From Tumebacillus_A lipolyticus (lineage in GTDB: Bacteria > Bacillota > Bacilli > Tumebacillales > Tumebacillaceae): a DNA stretch of 64,000 nucleotides. The stretch lies in contig NZ_JBHUIO010000002.1 of assembly GCF_042682745.1 (NCBI RefSeq), positions 868,001-932,000 of the forward strand. The letters are read 5' to 3'. The notes under the pieces were generated by a model. That model had not been told where the DNA came from. It ran no database searches and worked only from the letters and a program-made list of their open reading frames with translations. Shown in pieces: positions 9,337-18,088 of this stretch (position 1 is the first letter of the stretch; each line of letters opens with the position of its first letter). A program made the position numbers and the translations under genes.

Positions 9337-9885
9337 TCATGACGAAAAGGTGTGCTGAAGCGCAAAGCTTGCGATCTGATGTCCGTCCAACGCGTAGAAA
9401 GAAAAGTCGGCGCGCGTCCGCCCTTCCTCGCGCTCAAGCTGCAAGAGCGCGTAGGTGCACACAGTAAATCCGCGTGGGGTGGACAGGCTCCCCGGGTTGA
9501 GAAAGACCCGATCCGCTTCGACGAACAGCGTTGGCGTGTGCGTGTGCCCGAAGACGGTCAGCTGCGCACTCTGCTCGATCGCCCGATAGACCAGCGAAAG
9601 CGGCGTGCTTTTCACCTGGACCGTATGACCGTGCAGGAGCAGCGTTTTGACGCCGAGCAGATCGATCGTCTTTTCTTCCTCCTCGCAGCCTATTGGATCG
9701 CAATTCCCACAGACGGCGATCGCAGGGTCGTACTTCTGCCCGCTCACATCTTGCGCATGATCGCCTGCGTGCAGGAGCAGATCGTAGCCGCCGATCCGCT
9801 CGGTGACCTGCTCGATCGCGCGATCGATTCGCTCGGTGCGCCCATGCGTGTCGGAGATGATCAGCACCCGCAGGCGATCACTCAT
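9337..9885 (-). CDS. Metallophosphoesterase, YfcE/MJ0936 family (YsnB-like)
   Basis: A 182-residue calcineurin-like phosphodiesterase. The two-metal centre motifs are in order: SDTHG (about 11-15), HAGDH, CGNCD, LHGH and FGHTH. Family members hydrolyse phosphodiesters; the physiological substrate is unknown. The ATG overlaps the end of the upstream rdgB-type gene by 8 bases, so translation is probably coupled. B. subtilis ysnB follows ysnA in the same way. Confidence 0.88.
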   Translation of the reverse strand: MSDRLRVLIISDTHGRTERIDRAIEQVTERIGGYDLLLHAGDHAQDVSGQKYDPAIAVCGNCDPIGCEEEEKTIDLLGVKTLLLHGHTVQVKSTPLSLVYRAIEQSAQLTVFGHTHTPTLFVEADRVFLNPGSLSTPRGFTVCTYALLQLEREEGRTRADFSFYALDGHQIASFALQHTFSS

Positions 9886-10486
9886 CGCCCGCTTCCATCT
9901 TCAACATCTCGATCATGCTGCGCAGCGCGTTCGCCCGATGCGAGAGGCTGTTCTTCTCGGCGAGCGAGATCTCCGCCAGCGTCCGGTTTCTGTCAGCCAG
10001 CAAAAACAGCGGATCATAGCCGAACCCTTCTGTCCCGCGCTCGGCAAACAGAATGCTCCCTTCCACCGTGCCGAAGGAGACGAGCGTCTCTCGTCCCGGA
10101 CGAGCGAGTGCGATCGAGGAGATGAAACGAGCCCCGCGGCTCTCCTCGCCGACATTCGCCAGCTCCGCGAGCAGCTTTTGGTTGTTTTGCTCATCGCTCG
10201 CATCTTCGCCTGCGAAGCGCGCCGAATAAACCCCTGGCCGACCGCCGAGCGCATCGACCTCCAAGCCGGAGTCGTCCGCAAGCGCCGGCATGTTGTAATG
10301 CTTGGCGATCTCCTCCGCCTTTTTGATCGCGTTTCCAGCAAACGTGTCCCGGTCCTCCACGACGTCTGGCGCCCCTTGCGGCACCGCCTCAACATCCCAG
10401 CCGAGCTCGGCGAAAAAATGTTGAAACTCCTTCACCTTGCCTTGGTTTTTCGTGGCAAGCCACAGTTTTGTTCGAATCTCTCCCAT
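9878..10486 (-). CDS. rdgB: XTP/dITP diphosphatase (RdgB/Ham1 family)
   Basis: A 202-residue Ham1-family house-cleaning nucleotide pyrophosphatase. It hydrolyses non-canonical purine NTPs to the monophosphates. The N-terminal LATKNQGKVKEF and the central ALADDSGLEVDALGG and PGVYSARFAG motifs are conserved. It corresponds to ysnA and follows rph as in B. subtilis. The ATG has a GGAGG site just upstream. Confidence 0.94.
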   Translation of the reverse strand: MGEIRTKLWLATKNQGKVKEFQHFFAELGWDVEAVPQGAPDVVEDRDTFAGNAIKKAEEIAKHYNMPALADDSGLEVDALGGRPGVYSARFAGEDASDEQNNQKLLAELANVGEESRGARFISSIALARPGRETLVSFGTVEGSILFAERGTEGFGYDPLFLLADRNRTLAEISLAEKNSLSHRANALRSMIEMLKMEAGDE

Positions 10487-10525
10487 GATGATCCTCCGCC
10501 TACGCTTCCTATGTAATCTCGTCTC

Positions 10526-11284
10526 CTATGCGTTTTGCATCGCGCTTTGCGCGATTCGATTGGCAATCTCCGCGCCCAAGACCTCTTTTTGTAGCGCGAT
10601 CCACTTCTCGGTGCCAACCTTGCCGAGCGAAAGCATCTGGTTGAGCTCATCGCCGGAGAAAGTAGCCTCTTCTCCCGTCCCCTGCAGCTCGACAAAGCGA
10701 CCCGCGCCGGTCATGACGATGTTCATGTCCACCTTCGCCTTCGAATCCTCTTCGTAGTTCAGATCGAGCACAGGCTGGTCACCGACGATGCCGACTGAGA
10801 CGGCCGCCAAAAAATCGGTGATCGGCAGCTGTTGGAGCGAACCTTTTTTCACCTGCTCGTTGAGCGCATCAGCCAGTGCGACAAACGCGCCGGTGATCGA
10901 TGCGGTGCGAGTGCCTCCGTCCGCTTGAATCACGTCGCAGTCCAGCCAGAGCGTCTTCTCCCCGAGCGCCTTCAGATCGACGACCGCTCGCAGCGACCGA
11001 CCGATCAATCGCTGAATTTCCATCGTGCGGCCACCAACTTTGCCGCGCGACGACTCGCGCTGGTTGCGCGTGCCGGTCGAGCGGGGCAACATTCCATATT
11101 CGGCTGTGATCCAACCGGTGCCAGAGTTGCGCAAAAAGGGTGGCACCTTGTCCTCGACCGTCGCCGTGCAGATCACTTTTGTATCCCCGACCGAGATCAA
11201 AACTGACCCTTCTGCATGCTTAATATAGTTTCGCACAATCGTAATCGGGCGGGTTTCGTTCGATTGACGTCCATCCACTCGCAT
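10526..11284 (-). CDS. rph: Ribonuclease PH
   Basis: A 252-residue phosphorolytic 3'-5' exoribonuclease that trims tRNA 3' ends. Signatures are MRVDGRQSNETRP at the N terminus, GWITAEYGMLPRST and the phosphate-binding EIQRLIGRSLRAV. A full-length, typical RNase PH with a good GGGGAGGT site before the ATG. It lies in the gerM-rph-rdgB-phosphodiesterase order known from B. subtilis. Confidence 0.96.
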   Translation of the reverse strand: MRVDGRQSNETRPITIVRNYIKHAEGSVLISVGDTKVICTATVEDKVPPFLRNSGTGWITAEYGMLPRSTGTRNQRESSRGKVGGRTMEIQRLIGRSLRAVVDLKALGEKTLWLDCDVIQADGGTRTASITGAFVALADALNEQVKKGSLQQLPITDFLAAVSVGIVGDQPVLDLNYEEDSKAKVDMNIVMTGAGRFVELQGTGEEATFSGDELNQMLSLGKVGTEKWIALQKEVLGAEIANRIAQSAMQNA

Positions 11285-11371
11285 CTTTTAAAGACCTCCC
11301 CTTGTTCCCATAAGCTACTCTGATAGGATAACCTTAAACTGGCGATTCCACTACCCCAAACTTTTACAGAG

Positions 11372-11405
11372 AAAAACCAACGGAACAGCCCTCCATCCCG
11401 TTGGT
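11372..11405 (-). terminator. Rho-independent terminator of gerM
   Basis: Inverted repeat ACCAACGG / CCGTTGGT followed by a T run on the minus strand, 18 bases after the gerM stop codon. Confidence 0.8.
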
Positions 11406-11422
11406 CGCTCTCATGCGCCGTG

Positions 11423-12418
11423 CTACATCTGGTGCTCGTTGATCGTCGGCGGAACTGACACCGGCTTGCTCAAGTCGAGACCGCCACCGGTTGCTGGCGC
11501 TTTTTCCCCGACGGTGAACATCACTTTTTCCACGCCAGCGTTTGCCGAAAGCGACAGCACGATCGAGTTGATCACATGCACCGCATCTGCTCCCTCTTTG
11601 ATCAGTCCCTGTGAAAATTCGAGGTTGGCCACCCGATCGGCAATGCTTGATTTGGCGAGCTTCAAGTCGGGGGAGAGCAGCGGTTCCAGCCCCGCGTTGT
11701 TCGGGCCTTTGGCCAGTTCTGCCACCGTCAGCTCCACCCGGTTTTGATCCTTGATCTGCGGGACCATCCGGGTCACCGGCACGAGATAGGAGAACTTCGC
11801 GTCGTTGCTCTTGCCGAGGAAATACAAGGTGACCGCAGTCGATTGGCTCGGCGAGACGTTTGACGTCACCTGCAGGTTGATCCCGTTGGCGCGCGAGATC
11901 GGCTCGCCGACCGGCGTCCCGTTCTTTAACGTCGGTTGGACATGACCGTCGATCATCAGCTGCACCTTCTTGATCCCATCCAGACCGGTCAAGCTCCAGA
12001 CGATCCCATCGACCATGCGCTGCTCCGCTAAAGCTGAGTCAAAACTGTTCGCCTGCTTGGTCAGATCGACCTTCGCCACCCCGTCGTTGATCGAGATGCC
12101 TCTGATCTCCGTACCTTTCGGAAGCACATTTTGAAAGCCAGAGCTGACCAGTGATGCGTCGCCCGACCCGCCTGTGATCATCTGCTTTAAAGTTCCAAGC
12201 GCGATCTGATCTGTTTTCTCAATCTTCACCTGCAAGGGAACGACAAATCCGTTCTGATCTGCTACATAGACTGTCGTCGGCATCACGTTTGCCGTCTGTT
12301 CACCTTGGCTTGCCCCGTTTGCCCCCTCCGAGCTCGACGTCGTCTTCGGCGAACATCCTGATGCCAGAGCAATCGACACCGCGAGGACACCGACTAACGC
12401 CAGTTTGCCTTTGCGCAT
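11423..12418 (-). CDS. gerM: GerM-domain lipoprotein
   Basis: A 331-residue lipoprotein with a hydrophobic signal (about 5-20) and a lipobox ending ALASGC. A low-complexity Ser/Gly linker and two GerM domains follow (about 75-180 and 200-310); each contains a V-x-L-x-F/L-start followed by a NSIVxSLxxx-type helix. In B. subtilis GerM is needed for sporulation and cortex-related events at the engulfment septum. The ATG at 12418 is preferred over the GTG 21 bases upstream, which lies inside the GGAGGAG site. Its position between racE and rph matches B. subtilis. Confidence 0.9.
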   Translation of the reverse strand: MRKGKLALVGVLAVSIALASGCSPKTTSSSEGANGASQGEQTANVMPTTVYVADQNGFVVPLQVKIEKTDQIALGTLKQMITGGSGDASLVSSGFQNVLPKGTEIRGISINDGVAKVDLTKQANSFDSALAEQRMVDGIVWSLTGLDGIKKVQLMIDGHVQPTLKNGTPVGEPISRANGINLQVTSNVSPSQSTAVTLYFLGKSNDAKFSYLVPVTRMVPQIKDQNRVELTVAELAKGPNNAGLEPLLSPDLKLAKSSIADRVANLEFSQGLIKEGADAVHVINSIVLSLSANAGVEKVMFTVGEKAPATGGGLDLSKPVSVPPTINEHQM

Positions 12419-12502
12419 GTTTCCCCTGTCCTCCTCCACATCGTTTCATGTTACATGTATACGAGCCCGTGGAGGAGTTATGCTTGTGTTTTGTCCAACC
12501 GC

Positions 12503-13306
12503 TCAATCGTCCAACTTGATTCCGGCCACCTCGATGCTTCGCTTCAACCAGCGCGAACCGACTTCGCAGAAATAGTCAGGGTTGCCCGTCGTGTAAAAGC
12601 GGTGCGACGGATGCGGGTTCTGTTCATTGAGCATCTGTTTGACCTGCAGGATCGCGCTCGCTTCACGCGCCGTCTCCTCGGCGGAGGAGATCAGCGTAAT
12701 CCCCTCCCCCATCACCTCGCCGATCACCGGAGCGAGCAGCGGATAATGGGTGCAGCCGAGGATCAGCGTATCGATCTGCTCTTCGCGAATGGGAGCGAGA
12801 TAATCCCTGACCAAAAGCCTCGCTTCTGCCGAGTCGGTGCGATCCTCTTCCACCAGCTGGACAAATGGCGGACAGGATCGATTGACCACGTGCAGCTGCG
12901 GGTTGATGCGATGGATCTCCCGGCGGTACGAGTCGCTGCGAATCGTCACCTCCGTCCCGATCACACCGATCCGCCCCCGCTGCGTGGCAAAGATCGCAGC
13001 GCGGCTTCCAGGCGTGATGACGCCGAGCACAGGGATGTTGTACCGGCTCTTCGCCGCTTCAAGCCCGGCAGCGGTCGCCGTGTTGCAGGCGATGATGATC
13101 ATTTTCACATCTTGTTCAGCCAAAAAATCCATGATCTGAAACAGGTAGCGCTTCACTTCCTGCGGCTCGCGCGATCCGTAGGGACAGCGGAGGTTATCCC
13201 CGACATAGACGATATCTTCCTGCGGCAGTTGCCGAAACACTTCGGACACTACCGTCAGGCCACCAAATCCAGAATCGAGCAAGCCGATCGGTCGTTTTGA
13301 AGACAT
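12503..13306 (-). CDS. racE: Glutamate racemase
   Basis: A 267-residue cofactor-independent racemase making D-glutamate for peptidoglycan (and for capsule in some bacilli). The two catalytic cysteines are in IACNTAT (about 73) and LGCTHYP (about 185). The N-terminal GLLDSGFGGLTV is the family signature. Neighbours marR and gerM match the B. subtilis racE locus. Confidence 0.96.
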   Translation of the reverse strand: MSSKRPIGLLDSGFGGLTVVSEVFRQLPQEDIVYVGDNLRCPYGSREPQEVKRYLFQIMDFLAEQDVKMIIIACNTATAAGLEAAKSRYNIPVLGVITPGSRAAIFATQRGRIGVIGTEVTIRSDSYRREIHRINPQLHVVNRSCPPFVQLVEEDRTDSAEARLLVRDYLAPIREEQIDTLILGCTHYPLLAPVIGEVMGEGITLISSAEETAREASAILQVKQMLNEQNPHPSHRFYTTGNPDYFCEVGSRWLKRSIEVAGIKLDD

Positions 13307-13349
13307 GAAGACTCTTCCTTTCTTTCCCTTCGTACAGTGCGACCAGAAA

Positions 13350-13394
13350 AGAAAAAGCGCTCTCCAGTCAGAAACTTCCTCTGGAAAACGCTAG
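13350..13394 (-). terminator. Rho-independent terminator of the marR-type gene
   Basis: Imperfect inverted repeat AGCGCTCTCCAG / CTGGAAAACGCT with TTTTTCTTTTC downstream on the minus strand. Confidence 0.7.
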
Positions 13395-13404
13395 GCTTTT
13401 ATGG

Positions 13405-13848
13405 TCAATCGCTGATATGAGTATAGATTTCCTTCAGCGAAGCGACGAGCGGTTGCAGATCTTCTACTTGCACAAATTGTAGCGCTTTGCCCACATGTTC
13501 ACGGCGCTTCACCAATACGCGCTCGATCAGATCGCGACCTTTCTCCATCATATGCAGGCGAACGACGCGACGGTCACTCTTGTCACGTACTCGTTCTACC
13601 AGTTGATTGCGCTCCATTCGGTCCACAAGGTCGGTCGTCGTGCTGTATGCCAAATAAAGTTTGGAACTGAGTTCGCCGATCGTCAGGTCGCCGAATTCGT
13701 GCAGATAGATCAGCGCATCAAACTGCGGCGGCGTGATGTTAAAATCGGACAAAGTCTCGCGTCCTCTGCGTCGAACCTCTTTCGAAATCATGCGCAGAAC
13801 AAGCTCGATCTCTTCGACAAGATCGGCATGAATTATTGGCTTAGTCAT
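13405..13848 (-). CDS. MarR-family transcriptional regulator (YsmB-like)
   Basis: A 147-residue winged-helix protein. The MarR core is visible: recognition region LTIGELSSKLYLAYSTTTDLVDRME and wing VRDKSDRRVVRLHMMEKG. It lies next to racE and gerM, as YsmB does in B. subtilis. Ligand and targets are unknown; the adjacent divergence needed for an obvious target gene is absent. Good GGAGG site before the ATG. Confidence 0.9.
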   Translation of the reverse strand: MTKPIIHADLVEEIELVLRMISKEVRRRGRETLSDFNITPPQFDALIYLHEFGDLTIGELSSKLYLAYSTTTDLVDRMERNQLVERVRDKSDRRVVRLHMMEKGRDLIERVLVKRREHVGKALQFVQVEDLQPLVASLKEIYTHISD

Positions 13849-13904
13849 CTATCAGAGCCTCCTGTGGATACTACTGCCCAACCATTCTACCATAGTTGAA
13901 GTTG

Positions 13905-13936
13905 AAAAAAAACCCTGCGCATTAGCACAAGGTTTA
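13905..13936 (-). terminator. Rho-independent terminator of the VOC gene
   Basis: Inverted repeat AACCCTGCGC / GCACAAGGTT with eight T residues downstream on the minus strand; it overlaps the stop codon of the VOC gene. Confidence 0.75.
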
Positions 13937-14305
13937 AGAATCGAAGTGACAAACTCCTAAAATGTGACCGTCCGGGTCGCGAAACTCAAACCACTCGACA
14001 TTCTCGTCGCGCTGAATCGGATCGACATCTACCCCGCCAGCTGTCAGACTTTCGTGCGCTCGCTGCAGGTCAGCTGCAAACAGGTTGAAGACGCAGTGAC
14101 CAGAAGTTCGCACTTCCACCCCTTTTGCGGCGCGAGCGAGGGTGAGCGGCGTCTCCCCGCTTCCGATGTCGAGCGCCGTATATCCAGCCTCCTCCATCTG
14201 CCAGCGCACTTGAAAGCCCAAGTGTTTCACATACCAGTCGGTCGAGCGCTCAAGGTTGCTGACCGTGAGAAAGATCGTATCGATCCTCGCAAACAGTTGT
14301 GGCAT
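13934..14305 (-). CDS. VOC-superfamily (glyoxalase/bleomycin-resistance-like) protein
   Basis: A 123-residue single VOC module with the paired beta-alpha-beta-beta-beta pattern. It starts with a strand containing ARIDTIFLTVSNLERSTDWY and ends with a WFEFRDPDGHILGVCH motif. Metal-ligand-type residues are visible (Glu/His near the C-terminal strand), but the substrate cannot be told from sequence. It is the first of an accessory block inserted between the racE and gerE regions. Confidence 0.85.
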   Translation of the reverse strand: MPQLFARIDTIFLTVSNLERSTDWYVKHLGFQVRWQMEEAGYTALDIGSGETPLTLARAAKGVEVRTSGHCVFNLFAADLQRAHESLTAGGVDVDPIQRDENVEWFEFRDPDGHILGVCHFDS

Positions 14306-14669
14306 CTGTTGTTCCTCCGCTTCTCTCGTTTCGGTTCCACTCCGCCCCGCAGATATTCAACATCATCAGCTGAAGCGTTTTTGAAACCGAATCTTTTGTA
14401 TTTTCACACCATTTTATCCTGCCCATCGACCAGCGTCAAACCTTCCCTTCGGCTCACGCTTCGCTCCCACCGCGCAACGACCCACCGGCCACGAGCGGTC
14501 TCCGAAAAAAGGTCGATCAAAGCCTCCAAAACGACCAAAAGAGCGCAGATGAGCCTCCATGAGGTCTGCGCTCTTTTCGCTTTGCTGACGTTTGGCAAAA
14601 CGGCGTTTCCCGCCCCTGCGCACGCTCGACCAAACGATCATCGAGCTGTGGGAAGACCGTTTGCGCGAA
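14306..14669. other. Gene-free interval
   Basis: About 360 bases between the AhpD-like gene and the VOC gene. The only structure I can support is the stem-loop at 14537-14577. The short open frames here overlap that hairpin and have no credible ribosome binding sites. Confidence 0.6.
14537..14577 (-). terminator. Rho-independent terminator (bidirectional)
   Basis: Perfect 13-bp inverted repeat AAAAGAGCGCAGA / TCTGCGCTCTTTT. It lies about 93 bases after the AhpD-like gene and looks functional in either direction. Confidence 0.8.
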
Positions 14670-15038
14670 TCAGTGTTCAGGTCGGTGATACACATCGAGC
14701 ACATCTTGCACCAGCGTGACGCCTTGCGACATCGCAGCACCTCCACCAAAGGCGCCGCAGACGCCGATCGTCTCCAACACTTCCTGCTCAGAAGCGCCGG
14801 TGGCGAGCGCTGCGTGCGCATGATACATGATGCAATATTCATCCTGCGCACAGATCGCAATGCCGAGCGCGATCAGATGCTTGCTGCTTTCGGAGAGCGC
14901 CCCCTCGTGAAAACAGGCGGCTGTGAACTCCAAGTACCTCTCGCCAACATCGGGAAGCTTTTCGCTAAAATCGGCCAGCCCGCGCTTGTACTCGCGGATC
15001 GAATCTACAATATAAGAGCTGTACTCCTGTTCATTCAT
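14670..15038 (-). CDS. Carboxymuconolactone decarboxylase/AhpD-family protein
   Basis: A 122-residue all-helical protein of the CMD/AhpD family. The redox-type motif appears as CAQDEYCIMYHAH (about 52-64), where AhpD proteins have CxxC-x3-H; here the two Cys are separated by five residues. That spacing differs from classical AhpD CxxC, so peroxidase-reductase activity is uncertain. The second conserved helix reads EQEVLETIGVCGAFGGG. Confidence 0.8.
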   Translation of the reverse strand: MNEQEYSSYIVDSIREYKRGLADFSEKLPDVGERYLEFTAACFHEGALSESSKHLIALGIAICAQDEYCIMYHAHAALATGASEQEVLETIGVCGAFGGGAAMSQGVTLVQDVLDVYHRPEH

Positions 15039-15069
15039 CGATCGCTCACCCTTTCCTCAGATGTCCAGG

Positions 15070-15477
15070 TTAGTGTGAGCCAAGCTCGATCAAGCTATCC
15101 CACCTCGCAACACCGCTCTGAACTGTCCAGCGAGGTTCGTAGCTCAATTCTGAACACCAGCGCAGAAGACGTGCGGCGACCTGCTGATCTGGCACCTCCT
15201 CCAGCGTGACGGAGATCTTCGCATAGGTGCCCGCCTGCCGATTGCGATTGACAGCGGTGATCGCATCGTGCGTCCGCTCCATAAAGGCTCGATACGACTC
15301 CTGATCGCGCCAGAGGCCAGCGAGGTGCGCTTGCCATCCCTGCTGCTCTTTCTTCCATCCTCCGACCTGCCCGCAAAACCCGTCGACGCCACGCAAGCTC
15401 CTCCACCCTTCCTGCGCTTGAGAAAAAGCGGGCCGCATGTCGGGCTCGACCGAGCAGGTGATCCATTTGACGATCAT
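15070..15477 (-). CDS. YdbC-like (DUF4937-type) small protein
   Basis: A 135-residue protein that resembles ferredoxin-like monooxygenase-fold proteins of the B. subtilis YdbC type. Visible pattern: MIVKWITCSV at the start, a central GFCGQVGGW and LWRDQESYRAFMERTHD. Family identity is from memory and should be tested by a profile search. No function is established. It lies just downstream of the MFS transporter gene, with 24 bases between them, and may share its transcript. Confidence 0.6.
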   Translation of the reverse strand: MIVKWITCSVEPDMRPAFSQAQEGWRSLRGVDGFCGQVGGWKKEQQGWQAHLAGLWRDQESYRAFMERTHDAITAVNRNRQAGTYAKISVTLEEVPDQQVAARLLRWCSELSYEPRWTVQSGVARWDSLIELGSH

Positions 15478-15501
15478 GATATCCCTCCGTTTGCAACATA
15501 T

Positions 15502-16764
15502 CTAAGAGGAGGCAGTATGCTCTTTTCCTTTCGCCGCCCCGCCCGTCTTCGGAACGACCAGCATGGCGACCAAACTGATGAACACCGTCCCTGTCCCGGC
15601 GATGAGAAAGACGCCGCCAGTTCCCCACCATTCGGCGATCATCGCACCGATCGCCGGCGCGAGAAACATGGACAGGTTTTGAATCGCGTTTGCCGTACCC
15701 GTTACACGCCCGATGATGCCAGATGGCGTTTCTTTTTGCAGCACATAACCGTACGGCACGGACGAGCCTGCCCCGATCGCGCCGACCAAGAAAAACAAGG
15801 TGGTCCAGAGGATGACGTTGGGTGGCACCCATCCGAATGAACCAAAGCTGAGCAGGATGACTCCCAGCCCGCTGATCGAGGCTGTGATCGACATCATCTG
15901 GATCGGCTTGGCGCTCCAGAAGCTCCATTGACCCACCACCACCGTGCCGATGACGGTGCCAAGTCCAACCGCGCCGAGGAAGATGCCGAAATACTCCTCG
16001 CCCATCCCGATATCTTTCCCCCAGAGCACGAGCAACCCATCATAGAGAAAGATCAGAAAAAAGCGGACCGCCATCAGGACGATCGCAGTTGCCAAAATGC
16101 GATTCTGCCCGATATAGCGCAACCCTTGCTTAAATTGTTGCCAAAATTTAGACTCGTCCGCCATGCCCTCCTCCACATATGTTTCGACCTTCATCTTCGG
16201 CAAGCGCGAGATAAAATAGATCGAGAAAAGGAAGAGCGCCGCTTCGAGCAGGAAGACGAGCGAGGGCGACGAGACAGCGATGATCACCCCGCCCAACACC
16301 GGCGCGGCAACTTTAGTTACGTTTAAAGACAGTTGCGAAAGCGAGCTGGCCTGCAACAGCACCGCTTCTGGCACCAATGTACGGATCGCCCCTTGACGCG
16401 CTGGATCGAACAGGGCGGACAGTGCTTCCTTCAGAAAGACCAGAGGAAGCAGCACGTACAGATTGGGCGCTACGACAAAGCCGAGCACGACGAGCATGCG
16501 CAGCAGATCGCAAGCGATCATCATCCCTTTGCGCGGCAGGCGATCGACCCAGACGGAGGCAAAAGGTCCTACGACGACCCAGGGCAAGCCGATCACGATC
16601 GTGAGCAAGGCGAGTTCAACAGCGCCTTTGCCCCACGTATAGGCGACCAGCACGGACAAGGCGAGCAAGTCCAACCAAGTACCGAGATCAGAAAAGAGCT
16701 GTCCGTAAAACAGCATGCGATACGGGCGATGTTGAAGAGGTGAAAAGATCGATGTACGACTCAT
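15502..16764 (-). CDS. MFS transporter
   Basis: A 420-residue membrane protein with about 12 predicted helices. The MFS motif A between helices 2 and 3 is visible as WVDRLPRKGMM (about 72-82). Its sequence resembles the macrolide-efflux/enterobactin-exporter-like MFS_3 group. Substrate unknown. The ribosome binding site AGGAGGT lies only four bases before the ATG, closer than usual. Confidence 0.88.
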   Translation of the reverse strand: MSRTSIFSPLQHRPYRMLFYGQLFSDLGTWLDLLALSVLVAYTWGKGAVELALLTIVIGLPWVVVGPFASVWVDRLPRKGMMIACDLLRMLVVLGFVVAPNLYVLLPLVFLKEALSALFDPARQGAIRTLVPEAVLLQASSLSQLSLNVTKVAAPVLGGVIIAVSSPSLVFLLEAALFLFSIYFISRLPKMKVETYVEEGMADESKFWQQFKQGLRYIGQNRILATAIVLMAVRFFLIFLYDGLLVLWGKDIGMGEEYFGIFLGAVGLGTVIGTVVVGQWSFWSAKPIQMMSITASISGLGVILLSFGSFGWVPPNVILWTTLFFLVGAIGAGSSVPYGYVLQKETPSGIIGRVTGTANAIQNLSMFLAPAIGAMIAEWWGTGGVFLIAGTGTVFISLVAMLVVPKTGGAAKGKEHTASS

Positions 16765-16879
16765 ATGTACCTCCTGATCTGGCGAAAAAATCTTGCTAAC
16801 ACCTTCAGATTTCTCTAAGAATAAACGCTTTACCGATTATAAGTCAATAAATTTCGAATTTTATTTTACTATTTCCTTA

Positions 16880-16911
16880 ATAAAGAACCCGCACTCTTAG
16901 CGTGCGGGTGC
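16880..16911 (-). terminator. Rho-independent terminator
   Basis: Inverted repeat ACCCGCAC / GTGCGGGT followed by TTCTTTATT on the minus strand, just after the gene at 16919-17986. Confidence 0.75.
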
Positions 16912-16918
16912 CCTTGAT

Positions 16919-17986
16919 TTAAAATACGCTTCGCAACAGATTGAGCACCGCCTCAGGTGGGAGTGACGACATGACCGGCTCCCCCTGCTCATCTTGAAAG
17001 GAGAGCACGATGGGAAACTTGCGCCCCTTGATCGTCGAGAAGGGGGAAAGCTCTGTGACCAACGTCCAAGTTCCTTCGCTTTGCTCCTGCTCTTGAAGTT
17101 GCACAACGGCAGATTCAAGCGCTGCATACCCGTAGTAGTAGCCGTTCGTGCTCCCGCGAAACGTAAAGCCTGGTGCGCGCCATCTCCGCTCCGTATCTGC
17201 CCACATGTAGCCGGGATACCAAAGGTCGTAATACGTGCCGCCGCTGCTTTGCGCCGAGACGAGGTGTACGGCCTCCGGATCGAATTTGCACCTCACCTGC
17301 GGAAGCAACCACATCGTGTCGCCGATCGCCTCATTAAAGTCGGGAACGCAGAGCGCTTTCTGCAGATCGCGCTCGACCAGCTCTGCCCCCAGCGCGTAGT
17401 GCACCAGCCGCTCGGAGACGACTTCCCGCTTGATCTCGCCCGATTCCACCCGCCGAAGCGAAGCTTCGAATCGCCGAATGCCCTCCTCAACCTCCGATGC
17501 TGTTTCCGGGTGCTCGATCAGTTGGAACACCTTTTCAAAACAGCGCTCGTAGATCGTCCCAATATCTTCTTGCTCCGCTTCCAAGCGATCCATGCACAGC
17601 GTCAACCCTTGAAACAAGATCTGTGCGGGCCTTTCCCCATAGCCAGCGAAATCACCCATCTCCGCCGCCTTGATCAGCGTATCGCGATGTTTCAGCGCAA
17701 ATTGTGCGTGTACGAGCGAAAAGACGGACAGCACTCCGTCAACATCGAGATGATTGTTGATCGCCAAATCCCAACCGTCTGTCGAGCGTTCCGCCACAAA
17801 GTTTAAGCAGATTTCCGTCGAAGTATCTGCCCGATATTCGATCGGGGTACGATTGGGAATCCAGTGGCTCAGCTCCAGATCGATCCCTTCCCGAAACGTC
17901 TTGTCTGCCGAACCGTCGGCAAAGATCGTCCGCCTGCTCGACGGTCGTCCCGCTTTGCTCCCGATAATAAAAAAGTTTGGAATCAT
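16919..17986 (-). CDS. Uncharacterised protein, DUF6687-like
   Basis: A 355-residue soluble protein without signal peptide or membrane helices. I think it belongs to DUF6687, but this is from memory. Notable features are LSHWIPNRTP (about 39-48), DTSTEICLNFV and an acidic-His segment INNHLDVDGVLSVF (about 80-93). That last motif recalls the D-H-x-D-x-D metal sites of phosphoesterases without matching a known signature. No enzymatic role can be assigned. A perfect palindrome lies 34 bases upstream of its start (18021-18046). The ATG has a GGAGGAGAT site. Confidence 0.7.
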   Translation of the reverse strand: MIPNFFIIGSKAGRPSSRRTIFADGSADKTFREGIDLELSHWIPNRTPIEYRADTSTEICLNFVAERSTDGWDLAINNHLDVDGVLSVFSLVHAQFALKHRDTLIKAAEMGDFAGYGERPAQILFQGLTLCMDRLEAEQEDIGTIYERCFEKVFQLIEHPETASEVEEGIRRFEASLRRVESGEIKREVVSERLVHYALGAELVERDLQKALCVPDFNEAIGDTMWLLPQVRCKFDPEAVHLVSAQSSGGTYYDLWYPGYMWADTERRWRAPGFTFRGSTNGYYYGYAALESAVVQLQEQEQSEGTWTLVTELSPFSTIKGRKFPIVLSFQDEQGEPVMSSLPPEAVLNLLRSVF

Positions 17987-18020
17987 CCGAAATCTCCTCC
18001 CTCAACATCCTTCCCACTTA

Positions 18021-18046
18021 GTATATATTCAACTTAGAATATATAC
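18021..18046. promoter_or_regulatory. Palindromic operator-like site
   Basis: Perfect 10-bp inverted repeat GTATATATTC, 6-base spacer AACTTA, GAATATATAC. It lies between the DUF6687-like gene (start 17986) and the Nudix gene stop (18089), where the promoter of the former must be. The low G+C content and symmetry suggest a repressor operator. No adjacent regulator gene explains it. Confidence 0.5.
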
Positions 18047-18088
18047 AATACATTTTTGTATGTAAAGTTGATTTCCGCTTGCTGTTGA

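Noticed and set aside
14404..14598. Possible 64-residue hydrophobic protein in the 14.3-14.7 kb gap
   Set aside because: It begins downstream of, and overlaps, a strong terminator hairpin and lacks a ribosome binding site.
15095..15928. Minus-strand open frame of 277 codons overlapping the YdbC-like and MFS genes
   Set aside because: Arg/His-rich shadow of two better genes with their own ribosome binding sites.
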